Assembly: GCA_034211175.1 (NCBI GenBank)
Contig: JAXHUH010000073.1
Coordinates: 40,939 to 104,938, forward strand
Reading direction: 5' to 3'
DNA: 64,000 nucleotides
DNA from: JAXHUH01 sp034211175
GTDB taxonomy: Bacteria; Actinomycetota; Acidimicrobiia; Acidimicrobiales; CAIXPF01
In this document: positions 48,045 to 55,693 of the stretch, in pieces
Layout of the letters: each line of letters opens with the position of its first letter
Position numbering within the stretch: the first letter of the stretch is position 1
Notes under the pieces: generated by a model
The model's database searches: none
The model's input: only the letters and a program-made list of their open reading frames with translations
What the model was told of the DNA's origin: nothing
Made by a program: the position numbers and the translations under genes

Positions 48045-49370
48045 GTGACCGATGTTCGGGGGGAGTCATCGACGTCGGCGCCGTCCCCGGACGACGAGCC
48101 CGCCGGGACCGCGGCGCCGGAGGCGGCGGCACCGGCGCCGTCCGCCCGTGGGCGCACGTTCGAGGCGCTGCAGGTCCGCGAGTACCGGCTCCTGTTCGCC
48201 TCCGGGTTGTTCGTCTTCCTCAGCGTTCAGGCCCAGCAGATCGTGCGGGGCTGGCTCGCCGCCGAGCTGACCGGCTCCAATCGGGGCCTCGGCGGTGTGT
48301 TCTTCGGGTTCGCCATCCCGATGATGATCCTGACGCCGTTCGGCGGGGTCGCCGCCGACCGGTTCCCGAAGCGCACCGTGCTGCTCGTCTCGGCCACGCT
48401 GCTCGTCGCGAGCGCCCTGTGGATCGGCTTGGCTGACGCGTTCGGGGTGCTGGAGTACTGGATGCTCATCGGCGCGGCCGCCGTGCAGGCGGCCGGCTTC
48501 TCGATCTACGGCCCGTCCCGCATCTCGTTCACCGGCGAGCTCGTCGGCAAGGAGACCCTGGCCAACGCCATCGTCCTCAGCCAGGTGAGCATCAACAGCA
48601 CCCGCATCGTCGGCCCGGCCGCGGCAGGCGCGCTCATCGGCGTGCAGGCGATCGGGACGGCCGGCACCTACCTGATCACCGCCGGCCTGATGGTGATCGC
48701 CCTGGGGCTGCTCGTCCCGCTGCCCCACATCGTGCCGAAGCTCGACGGCCCCCGGCAACGCTCGATCGAGGGGTTCGTCGAGGGCATCCGCTACGTGCGG
48801 GCGAACCGGCCGGTGCTGCTCCTCATCGTCACGTCGTACGTGGTCGTCATGTTCGCCTTCCCGTACCTGGCGTTCATGCCGCTGGTCGCGACCGAGCTGT
48901 TCGACGTGGGCGCGACCGGGTTCGGGATCATGAACGCGGTCAGCGGCTGCGCGGCGGTCGTCGTGTCCCTGCGGATCGCCGGACTGGCCCACGCCAACCT
49001 GTGGCGCATCCAGGCGCTCGCCGGCACCGGGTTCGCCATCGGGGTGATCCTGTTCGGCCTGTCGCCCACGTTCCTGCTCGCGCTCGGGTCGCTCGTCGTC
49101 ATCGGCGGGTGCATGTCGGCGTTCCAGGCGATGAACAACACGCTGATCATCACCGAGTCCGACCCGGCGTTCCACGGCCGGGTCCAGTCGCTGCTCATGC
49201 TCAGCTTCAGCGGCTTCGGGCTCGCCGCCCTGCCGCTCGGCGCGCTGGCCGACGAGATCGGCCTGCGGCCGACGATGGCCGGGATGGGCACGGTGGCGCT
49301 GACGGCCATGGTCGTCTACCAGGTGGTCCGCAGCCGGATGTTGCGCGCCGGGACGGCGTTGCCGGCCTGA
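48045..49370 (+). CDS. MFS transporter (EntS-like exporter subfamily)
   Basis: A 441-residue membrane protein with about twelve hydrophobic spans. After a Pro/Ala-rich N-tail come FEALQVREYRLLFASGLFVF and FGGVAADRFPKRTVLLVSAT, the cytoplasmic motif-A loop (G-x-x-A-D-R-x-x-x-R/K), repeated in the second half as LGALADEIGLRPTMAGMG. It fits the MFS_3 (enterobactin-exporter-like) group that exports drugs or siderophores. GTG 48045 follows TACGCT (48033-48038) by 6 nt. No siderophore genes are adjacent. Confidence 0.9.
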   Translation: MTDVRGESSTSAPSPDDEPAGTAAPEAAAPAPSARGRTFEALQVREYRLLFASGLFVFLSVQAQQIVRGWLAAELTGSNRGLGGVFFGFAIPMMILTPFGGVAADRFPKRTVLLVSATLLVASALWIGLADAFGVLEYWMLIGAAAVQAAGFSIYGPSRISFTGELVGKETLANAIVLSQVSINSTRIVGPAAAGALIGVQAIGTAGTYLITAGLMVIALGLLVPLPHIVPKLDGPRQRSIEGFVEGIRYVRANRPVLLLIVTSYVVVMFAFPYLAFMPLVATELFDVGATGFGIMNAVSGCAAVVVSLRIAGLAHANLWRIQALAGTGFAIGVILFGLSPTFLLALGSLVVIGGCMSAFQAMNNTLIITESDPAFHGRVQSLLMLSFSGFGLAALPLGALADEIGLRPTMAGMGTVALTAMVVYQVVRSRMLRAGTALPA

Positions 49371-49419
49371 GCCGGGCTCGCCCCGACACGCCGGCCGTCC
49401 ACGCGCAACACTCGGCGCC

Positions 49420-50253
49420 ATGACGACGGGCATCCTGCACCCGGGGGCGATGGGGGCATCGGTCGCCGCCGCGTGTTCCGGGCAGACCGCGTGGGTGTCG
49501 GCCGGACGTTCGCCGGCCACCGCCGAGCGGGCGGAACGGGCCGGCCTCGAGGCGGTGACGTCGATCGCCGAGCTGTGCGAGCGGGCCGAGGTGATCGTGT
49601 CCGTGTGCCCGCCGGCCGCCGCGGTCGACGTGGCCGACGCCGTCGCAGCCGCCGGCTTCGATGGGATCTACGCCGACGTCAACGCCATCGCGCCGGCGAC
49701 GGCACGTGCGATCGGCGAGCGGTTCGAGCGCTTCGTCGACGGCGGGATCATCGGGCCGCCGGCGTGGGAGCCGGGCACGACGCGCCTCTACCTCTCCGGT
49801 GACGACGCGGCCGAGGTCGCCACTCGTTGGGAGGGTTCGCCTCTCGAGGTCCGGCTCGTCGAGGGCGGCGCCGGTGCCGCGTCGGCGGTGAAGGCGTCGT
49901 ACGCGGCGTGGACGAAGGGCTCGGCCGCGCTGCTGCTCGCCGTGCGGGCGCTGGCCCGGGCCGAGGGTGTCGAGGACGCGCTGGTGGGGGAGTGGGCGCG
50001 GTCCCAGCCCGGGTTGGACGATCGTTGCGCTCGCGTCGCCTCCGTCAACGCGCCGAAGGGCTGGCGCTTCGCCGGTGAGCTGGCCGAGATCGCCGCGGCG
50101 TTCGAGGCTCGCGGCCTGCCGGGCGGGTTCGGGCTCGCCGCGTCGGAGGTCTACGGGGCGCTCGGGCCCTGGAAGGACGCCGAGCGCGACGACGTCGATC
50201 TGGCCGCGGTGCTCGACGCGTTGCTCGATGAGCCGGCACCACCCCCGTCATGA
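49420..50253 (+). CDS. 6-phosphogluconate-dehydrogenase-like NAD(P) oxidoreductase (DUF1932)
   Basis: A 277-residue protein of the beta-hydroxyacid dehydrogenase superfamily: GILHPGAMGASVAAACSG (dinucleotide loop), VIVSVCPPAAAVDVADAVAA, YADVNAIAPATARAIGERF, VDGGIIGPPAWEPGTTRLYL and the helical DUF1932 end with GAASAVKASYAAWTKGSAAL holding the catalytic Lys. The substrate is unknown. ATGA overlap with the next small frame makes it the first gene of a coupled set of three. Confidence 0.85.
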   Translation: MTTGILHPGAMGASVAAACSGQTAWVSAGRSPATAERAERAGLEAVTSIAELCERAEVIVSVCPPAAAVDVADAVAAAGFDGIYADVNAIAPATARAIGERFERFVDGGIIGPPAWEPGTTRLYLSGDDAAEVATRWEGSPLEVRLVEGGAGAASAVKASYAAWTKGSAALLLAVRALARAEGVEDALVGEWARSQPGLDDRCARVASVNAPKGWRFAGELAEIAAAFEARGLPGGFGLAASEVYGALGPWKDAERDDVDLAAVLDALLDEPAPPPS

Positions 50254-50420
50254 GCGCAGCCGTCGCGGTGCGCGACATCGTCTACACCGAACTCGGCTGT
50301 TGGATCGGCGGCGTGGGCCACGACGTCACGCACCCTGACGCCGAGCCCCGCGGCCTCGAGATCCGCCACGACCGCTGGGCCGCCGAGTCCAGTCGTGCCG
50401 CGACGCTCGGATCGCCGTGA
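50250..50420 (+). CDS. Small protein coupled on both sides
   Basis: ATG 50250 overlaps the previous stop (ATGA) and its own TGA overlaps the start of the CDF gene (GTGA, 50417-50420). The 56-residue product starts MSAAVAVRDIVYTELGCWIG and contains HDVTHPDAEPRGLEIRHDRW. Third codon positions are G or C in nearly all codons, as in real genes here. No family is recognised. Overlap at both ends is hard to get by chance, so I keep it, but it may only be a coupling frame. Confidence 0.5.
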   Translation: MSAAVAVRDIVYTELGCWIGGVGHDVTHPDAEPRGLEIRHDRWAAESSRAATLGSP

Positions 50421-51337
50421 GCACGGCGATGCCGGGTCGACCGGACGACGCGATCGCCAATCAGCGGACGGTCGAGCGGTTCATGGTGCTCTCGCTGGGC
50501 GCCGCGCTCTCGACGATGGCGATCAAGGCGGTGGCGGCGGGGCTGACCGGATCGGTCGGTCTGCTCTCCGACGCGCTGGAGTCGTCGGTCAACCTCGTCG
50601 CCGCCGTCGTCGGCCTGATCGCGCTGCGGGTCTCGGCCCGTCCTCCCGACCACAACCACCAGTTCGGCCACGGCAACGCCGAGTACCTGTCCGCCGCGGT
50701 GGAGGGTGCGATGGTGCTCGTCGCCGCAGGGGCGATCGTGTGGACGTCGATCGAACGGTTGCTCGACCCGCGCCCGCTGGAGCGGGCCGGCATCGGTCTC
50801 GCCATCTCGGTGGGCGCGGCGTTGATCAACCTCGCCGTCGGCCTGTTGCTGCTGCGCGCCGGTCGGGAGCACCGTTCGATCACCTTGACCGCGGACGGCC
50901 ACCACCTGCTCACCGACGTGTGGACGTCGGTCGGTGTGGTCGCTGCGGTCGGTGTCGTGGCGGTGACCGGCTGGGAGCCGCTCGACCCGATCATCGGCAT
51001 CGCCGTCGGCGTCAACATCGTTCGAATCGGCTACCGGCTGGTGCGCAACAGCGTGATCGGGCTGTTGGACGCCACGCTGCCCCCGGAGGACGTCGCCCGC
51101 GTGAGCGCCGTGGTCGAGCAGTACCGGGCCGCCGACCACGTCGACATCCGGGCCCTGCGCACCCGCGAGTCGGGTCGGCGCCGGTTCGTCTACGCCACGG
51201 TGCTGGTCCCCGAGGACTGGTCGGTCCGCCGGGGCCACGACCTCCTCGACCGCTTCGAGGCCGACATGCGCCGCGAGCTCCCCGGCGTCGTCGTCTTCAC
51301 CCACCTCGAACCGCTGGAGCCACCCGGGCCCCGCTGA
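50417..51337 (+). CDS. Cation diffusion facilitator (CDF) metal exporter
   Basis: A 306-residue transporter with six hydrophobic spans and a cytosolic C-domain. The metal site is visible as SVGLLSDALESSVNLVAAVV (S-D-x-x-E-S) and LTADGHHLLTDVWTSVGVVA (H-x-x-x-x-D); HNHQFGHGNAEYL is the usual His loop. It exports zinc, iron or a related divalent ion with proton exchange. The short end-to-start overlaps put it in an operon with the oxidoreductase and the 56-residue frame. Confidence 0.9.
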   Translation: MSTAMPGRPDDAIANQRTVERFMVLSLGAALSTMAIKAVAAGLTGSVGLLSDALESSVNLVAAVVGLIALRVSARPPDHNHQFGHGNAEYLSAAVEGAMVLVAAGAIVWTSIERLLDPRPLERAGIGLAISVGAALINLAVGLLLLRAGREHRSITLTADGHHLLTDVWTSVGVVAAVGVVAVTGWEPLDPIIGIAVGVNIVRIGYRLVRNSVIGLLDATLPPEDVARVSAVVEQYRAADHVDIRALRTRESGRRRFVYATVLVPEDWSVRRGHDLLDRFEADMRRELPGVVVFTHLEPLEPPGPR

Positions 51338-51349
51338 CGTCGCCGCCGG

Positions 51350-52552
51350 TCAGGACGGGTCCGTGACCCGGCCGAGCAGGACCACGACCCCGGTCGACTC
51401 GTGGACCAGCGCCCACAGGAACGGGTGGTCGGCGCGGACCTCGACCTCGCGGGCGAGCCAACCGAGGAAGAACCCCGTGCCGGGCGGTGCCGCTCCGATG
51501 CCGGCCTCGTCGACCACGAACGACGAGGCGAGACGGGCCCCGGTGAGCTCGTGGCCCGGTGCCACGCCGTCGAGGGTGCTGCCGGGGCACAGGCCGTACG
51601 GGCAGGTCCAGGACAGGACGTCCACATCGGAGCCCGTGTGCCATCGGGGGACGGCCAGGTCGACCGCATAGGGCTCGGCGACGTCGTCGAGCTCGGCGAA
51701 CGTGCTCGGTTCGAGGTTCGACTCGAGCGCGGCCAGGCCGTCGTCCTCGTCGGGCACGAGCAGCCACATGGTGAGGTCGACGCCGGCCGAGAGCCCGACG
51801 GCGTCGGCGTCACCGAGGTCGACGAACGGCACCGGCGCGTCGTCCTGCGACATCAGCGCCACGTCGACCGCGGTCCCGGTGGCGGTCGTGAAGACTCCCG
51901 GCTCCGTGAGCGCGGGATCGAACGGTGGGAGCAGCGGTTGGGCGACCTCGACCGTGGTGGCGAACGTGAACGCGTCGGGCTCGGCGGCGCTCCGCAGGCC
52001 CGGCGCGACGAGCGGTAGGGCTCCGTCGCCGGCCGTGGTCCACGAGATCGTCGCCGCGGCGGGACCGGGATCGAACGCCGGGGCCGGAACGGCGCCGTAG
52101 GCGTCGGCGAGCAGATCGAGGTAGGGGTCGGGCGAGGTGAGGGTGCCGTGGCCCGCAACCGTCGAGGTGAGCCGGGCGCCGAGGTCGATGTCGACGTCCG
52201 GGACCTCGACGGCGAGGGCTCGGAGCTCGGCGAGGACCTCGGCGGCCGCGGCGTGATCGGCGGCGCCGTCCTCGAACCCGAAGATCCGCTCGAACCCCCG
52301 GCCCGCCTCCGCCGATGCCGCCCCGCGCGCCGCGCCGAACGCGATGCCGAGTCCCAACGGGCTGGTCACGGCGTTCCCCTCGAGCGTCCGGTGGTGCTCC
52401 CACCCGGCCGCGTTGGCGTGCTCGACCCACGTCCGGCCGGCGTCTCTCAGCTCGACCTGGTCCATGTGGTCGATCGATTGCGGCGCGGTCCCGACGGCCG
52501 TGCGGCAGCCGGCGAGGCTCAGCGCCACCGCGATCGCCGCCCACCGCCGCAT
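51350..52552 (-). CDS. Lipoprotein serpin (serine protease inhibitor family)
   Basis: A 400-residue serpin-like protein with a lipoprotein signal (WAAIAVALSLAGC). NAVTSPLGLGIAFGAARGAA matches the serpin helix-A/strand start, and the C-terminus has VRADHPFLWALVHESTGVVV and GRVTDP, the serpin signature. The reactive-loop hinge reads VVDEAGIGAAPPGTGFF, with Pro residues where inhibitory serpins have a run of small residues, so trypsin inhibition is uncertain. It may guard the cell against its own or a predator's proteases; two trypsin-like genes lie in this window. GTG-free start: ATG 52552, with a GG-rich Shine-Dalgarno. Confidence 0.8.
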   Translation of the reverse strand: MRRWAAIAVALSLAGCRTAVGTAPQSIDHMDQVELRDAGRTWVEHANAAGWEHHRTLEGNAVTSPLGLGIAFGAARGAASAEAGRGFERIFGFEDGAADHAAAAEVLAELRALAVEVPDVDIDLGARLTSTVAGHGTLTSPDPYLDLLADAYGAVPAPAFDPGPAAATISWTTAGDGALPLVAPGLRSAAEPDAFTFATTVEVAQPLLPPFDPALTEPGVFTTATGTAVDVALMSQDDAPVPFVDLGDADAVGLSAGVDLTMWLLVPDEDDGLAALESNLEPSTFAELDDVAEPYAVDLAVPRWHTGSDVDVLSWTCPYGLCPGSTLDGVAPGHELTGARLASSFVVDEAGIGAAPPGTGFFLGWLAREVEVRADHPFLWALVHESTGVVVLLGRVTDPS

Positions 52553-52626
52553 TCCCCACCCCTTCCGCCGGACCCGCCGTCCAGCGTGCCACCCGGCGGC
52601 ACGTGTCGCGCCGGCGGCCGCATGGT

Positions 52627-53043
52627 TCAGAGCGAACCGCGGCGTGCGATCCACTCAGTCGGTTGGTGGGTCACGGCTGCGATGCGGTCGTAGTCCGAGT
52701 CGTAGTGGACGACCCGGAGATCGTTCAGCTCCGCGACCGCAGCGATGAGGAGGTCCGGGATGGCCAGGCGGTGGTGGCCTCGTCCGGCGAGCTCATGCTG
52801 GACCTCGAGCGCCCGGTCGGTCACCTCAGGGGTGATCGGGTACGACCGCAGCGCCCGGCGCTCGTCCGCCATTGCGTCGTAGTCGCTGGCGGACCGGGCG
52901 CTGTAGAGCATCTCGAGATCGATGATCGGGCACGTGGCGACCAGGCCCTCAGTCAACAGCGGGCCGAGCCGCTCGGCGACGGCCGGATGGCCCAGCCGCG
53001 CCAGAGCGCTCTTGTCGGCGATGACCAGAGGCGTCAGCGCCAT
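52627..53043 (-). CDS. vapC: VapC-type PIN-domain toxin
   Basis: A 138-residue PIN ribonuclease with the four acidic residues D10 (V-I-A-D-K-S-A), E44 (IDLEML), D97 (AIPDLLIAA) and D115/D117 (HYDSDYD). VapC toxins cut tRNA or rRNA. It overlaps vapB by 10 bp and is intact. Confidence 0.9.
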   Translation of the reverse strand: MALTPLVIADKSALARLGHPAVAERLGPLLTEGLVATCPIIDLEMLYSARSASDYDAMADERRALRSYPITPEVTDRALEVQHELAGRGHHRLAIPDLLIAAVAELNDLRVVHYDSDYDRIAAVTHQPTEWIARRGSL

Positions 53044-53240
53044 GCGCCGGACATGATCTCCTCATCGGCGATGTCGGTGCCCTCCCCGGTCTCGAGTCGC
53101 CGGAGGTGGCGCCGGCGGAGCTCGGCGCGAACCAACTCGCGCAGCGCGGTGTCGACCGCGTCCTTCATCGTGGTCGCGCCACTCAGGCGTCGCGCCTCCG
53201 CCAGGAGCTCGTCGTCGATGTCGACCAGACGCTTCGTCAT
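53034..53240 (-). CDS. vapB: VapB-type antitoxin
   Basis: A 68-residue antitoxin: MTKRLVDIDDELLAEARRLS, G-A-T-T-M-K-D-A-V-D-T-A-L and RRRHLRRLETGEGTDIADEE. The N-terminal ribbon-helix-helix-like part binds DNA and the C-terminal part masks VapC. A TATACT hexamer (minus, plus coordinates 53248-53253) lies 7 nt before ATG 53240, and the operator 53249-53279 overlaps it, so VapBC should repress itself. Confidence 0.88.
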   Translation of the reverse strand: MTKRLVDIDDELLAEARRLSGATTMKDAVDTALRELVRAELRRRHLRRLETGEGTDIADEEIMSGAWR

Positions 53241-53247
53241 GTGGCGA

Positions 53248-53279
53248 AGTATATCCACTAAGTGTCGATCTGGATATAC
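53248..53279 (-). promoter_or_regulatory. vapBC promoter and operator
   Basis: A perfect inverted repeat, GTATATCCA (53249-53257) and TGGATATAC (53271-53279), with a 13-bp spacer. One arm overlaps the -10 (TATACT, minus strand). It is AT-rich against the GC-rich background. This is the expected site for autorepression by VapB or VapBC. Confidence 0.8.
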
Positions 53280-53350
53280 GAGGTCGGTTGCCGGGGTGCG
53301 GTCGGGGTGGAACAGTGGGTCCTTCGTGCCATGCCGGACCGGGGGAACCG

Positions 53351-54606
53351 ATGGCTGCTGCGACCCTGACGTCGATCGACCTGCTCGATCTCGACCGCTG
53401 GGCCCGTGACGGGTTCCCGCACGAGTGGTTCGCCGAGCTGCGGCGATCGGCGCCGGTGTGGCGGCACCCGTCACCGTCGGGCGGGCCCGGCTTCTGGGTG
53501 ATCTCGCGCCACGAGGACGTCGTCGCGCTCGGCCGGTGCCCCCACATCCTGTCGAGCGACGTCGGCAACGGCGGTGTCACCGGCCTCGACCCGCTCGACC
53601 CACTGTGGAACGGCGTCGACCCGGCCGCCGGTCTCGACACCGAGGCCAAGATGTTGCTCGACAGGATGTGGGGGCACCGGAGCACACGCGCTACCGCAAG
53701 ATCGTCAACCGGGCGTTCACGCCGGCGCGGGTCGCGGCGCTCGAGCCGCAGGTCCGGGCGGTGACCCGTGAGCTGCTCGACACGGTGGTGCCCGGTACGT
53801 TCGACCTGACGACCGAGGTGGCGATGCCGCTGCCGATGCGGGTGATCGCCGACATGATCGGCGCCCCACCCGAGGACCGGGCACGGATCATGCGGTGGGG
53901 CAACGCGCTCGTCGCATCGACCGACCCCGAGTACCGGGCACCGGCCGACGAGCAGCTCGACGCGGCCGCCGGGCTCCTCGGCTACTTCGCGCAGATGCGG
54001 GAGCGACGTGCGGGCGAGCCCGGCGACGACCTGTGCTCGGTGCTGATGGCGGCCGAGGTCGACGGCGAGCGGCTGTCGCCGGTCCGGTTCAACTTCTTCC
54101 TGCTGCTCCTGGCGGTCGCCGGTAACGAGACGACCCGCAACGCGATCAGCCACGGGGTCGCCGCGTTCGCGCACCACCCGGAGCAGTGGGCCAGGCTGCG
54201 GGCCGAACCGGAGCTGGTGCCGCTGGCGGTCGAGGAGATCCTCCGGTGGGCGTCCCCGGTGGCCCACTTCCGCCGCACCGCGATCGCCCCGATGGAGCTG
54301 CGGGGCGAGCGGATCGAGGTCGGCGACGTCGTGAGCCTCTGGTACCCCTCCGCGAACCGCGACGAGGACGTGTTCACCGACCCCGACACGTTCGACGTCG
54401 GGCGTGACCCCAACCCACAGATCGCGTTCGGCGGCGGAGGCCCCCACTTCTGCCTCGGCGCCAGCCTCGCCCGCCTCGAGCTACGGGTGGTCCTGGAAGA
54501 GCTCCTCGACCGCGTCGACCACATCGAGCTGACCGGCGAGATCGACCACCTCCGCAGCCACTTCCTCAACGGCGTCAAGCACCTCCCCGTCCGCCTGATG
54601 GCTTGA
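53351..54606 (+). pseudogene. Cytochrome P450 with a frameshift
   Basis: Two in-phase halves of one P450. Residues MAAATLTSIDLLDLDRWARD and FWVISRHEDVVALGRCPHIL run in the first frame to about 53680; PEHTRYRKIVNRAFTPARVA to the stop at 54606 are in another. The second half has the I-helix AGNETTRN, the E-x-x-R helix (EEILRWASP) and the haem loop FGGGGPHFCLGASLARLE, all intact. The expected L-L-D-M-D-P-P-E-H-T sequence is missing at the junction. It is replaced by the second arm (53656-53680) of a perfect 25-bp inverted repeat with 53533-53557. A full-length gene would encode a typical bacterial class I P450 of about 415 residues. The mutation is probably recent, since the rest is undamaged. 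Confidence 0.88.
53533..53680. repeat. Perfect 25-bp inverted repeat at the P450 frameshift
   Basis: Arms at 53533-53557 and 53656-53680 are exact reverse complements, separated by 98 bp. The first arm encodes normal P450 sequence (R-C-P-H-I-L-S-S); the second sits where the conserved D-P-P-E-H-T region should be. The frame change fits a net insertion of 5 nt (or 3n+2). Confidence 0.85.
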
Positions 54607-55097
54607 AGGCGAGCCCAGAACGCTCACGCGCGCGGCCGCATCGATGAACGACCCGAACGATCGGAGTCGGGAGCAGGGCCAGCCTCGCTACATCCTCGAG
54701 CTGCTCGCCCGGATCGTCACCGTGAGCCTCGAGACGATGGTCATCGTCGACGACCTCCCGCCCCTGGCGACTCGGGCCGACCAGAACCTGGGCTGGTCGG
54801 CGCGGGGATCAGCCGGGGGGTCGGCGGCTCGATGCGTCGAGAGCGTCGTCCTACGAGCGGCGTGGGCATAAGAGTCGCCGCGGAGCCGTCCCGATCCTCG
54901 ACTGGTCGTCGTCGCTCGACGTCGCGTTCCGCCTCCAGGTCCGCCGTCAGGCCGGAACCGTCGAACCGGCCGCGCAGCGGACGGTCGTCGACAGGCCGGT
55001 CATCGAAATCCACGGGGCCAGTCTGGTCTGCCGTGAGTCGCGCCGGCGAGTGATCGACGACGAGGCCGCCCGAGCTGCGGCCCTCGGCCGACGTCGA
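54607..55097. other. Gene-poor segment after the P450 remnant
   Basis: 491 bp with no well-supported gene. The plus frame 54644-54871 starts plausibly (see separate entry). Several open frames on both strands after 54870 overlap and look like shadows. With the P450 frameshift and the toxin amber stop on either side, this may be decaying sequence. Confidence 0.45.
54644..54871 (+). CDS. Doubtful small frame, possibly a gene remnant
   Basis: A 75-residue frame, MNDPNDRSREQGQPRYILEL and LARIVTVSLETMVIVDDLPP, with G/C-rich third positions up to about residue 50 and then a degenerate Gly/Ala/Arg-rich tail. It may be a shortened gene whose 3' part was lost. No family is recognised. Confidence 0.3.
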   Translation: MNDPNDRSREQGQPRYILELLARIVTVSLETMVIVDDLPPLATRADQNLGWSARGSAGGSAARCVESVVLRAAWA

Positions 55098-55382
55098 TCA
55101 GTCGGCCACGTCGAGGACCGTGAGGCGGACGGTTCGGTCGCCGCCGAAGCGGTCGAGCATGAAGTAGGCGACGAGGCGGCCGTCCGTGGCCCGCTACTTG
55201 ATCGTCTGCCAACCATCGTGCTCGCCCACGACTCGGGCGTTCGGTGTGGCTGTCGGGTCATGGGCGATCTCCCGGAGGAGCGCCTTGATCTCGTCAGCGC
55301 GGTCCTGGCTGTCGGCCGCATGGGCGGCGGCCAGGTGCTTCGGGTCGTTGATCGCCCATCGGCGAGGCCGTGGCGGGCTCAC
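55098..55382 (-). pseudogene. RelE/ParE-like toxin interrupted by an in-frame amber codon
   Basis: The frame starts at 55382 and reads MSPPRPRRWAINDPKHLAAA to HDGWQTIK, then TAG (55194-55196), then continues open in the same frame as RATDGRLVAYFMLDRFGGDR and TVRLTVLDVAD to TGA at 55098-55100. Read through, it would be a 94-residue compact toxin-like protein, with strands W-Q-T-I-K and L-V-A-Y-F-M-L resembling the end of RelE/ParE-fold toxins. One base change (TGG to TAG, or CAG to TAG) would explain the break. Its start overlaps the stop of the antitoxin-like gene (ATGA, 55379-55382). Confidence 0.7.
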
Positions 55383-55612
55383 GCCTCGACGGATGGTGCG
55401 ATCGCATCGATGTCGACGTTGTCCGCCGGATCAAACGGTGCCAGCCCCGCATCGGCGCGGCGGCGGGCCTCGGCAACGGCTTCGCTGGTCGCTTCGCCGA
55501 GGCCGGGGGAGACGAGGTCGAGCCCGCGGAAGTGCAGCTCCGCGGCGGTCTCGGCAGTCATGCGAGCCGCATCGAGCAGGGCCTGCGCCTGTTCCTCGCG
55601 GGTGAGTGCCAT
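55379..55612 (-). CDS. Antitoxin-like protein
   Basis: A 77-residue acidic, helical protein, MALTREEQAQALLDAARMTA, with E-A-T-S-E-A-V-A-E-A-R and a flexible Asp-rich end (P-F-D-P-A-D-N-V-D-I-D). TAGGTT (plus 55621-55626) ends 8 nt before the ATG, a leaderless layout. It is coupled to the broken toxin gene, so it is probably an antitoxin left without its partner. No specific family is claimed. Confidence 0.65.
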   Translation of the reverse strand: MALTREEQAQALLDAARMTAETAAELHFRGLDLVSPGLGEATSEAVAEARRRADAGLAPFDPADNVDIDAIAPSVEA

Positions 55613-55693
55613 TGGGAACGAACCTACTCGGCGCCAGTGGCCGTCCCGGGGCCGCTAACGAGATAGCCCGCGTCGAGTCGAGCGGAACCTCGA

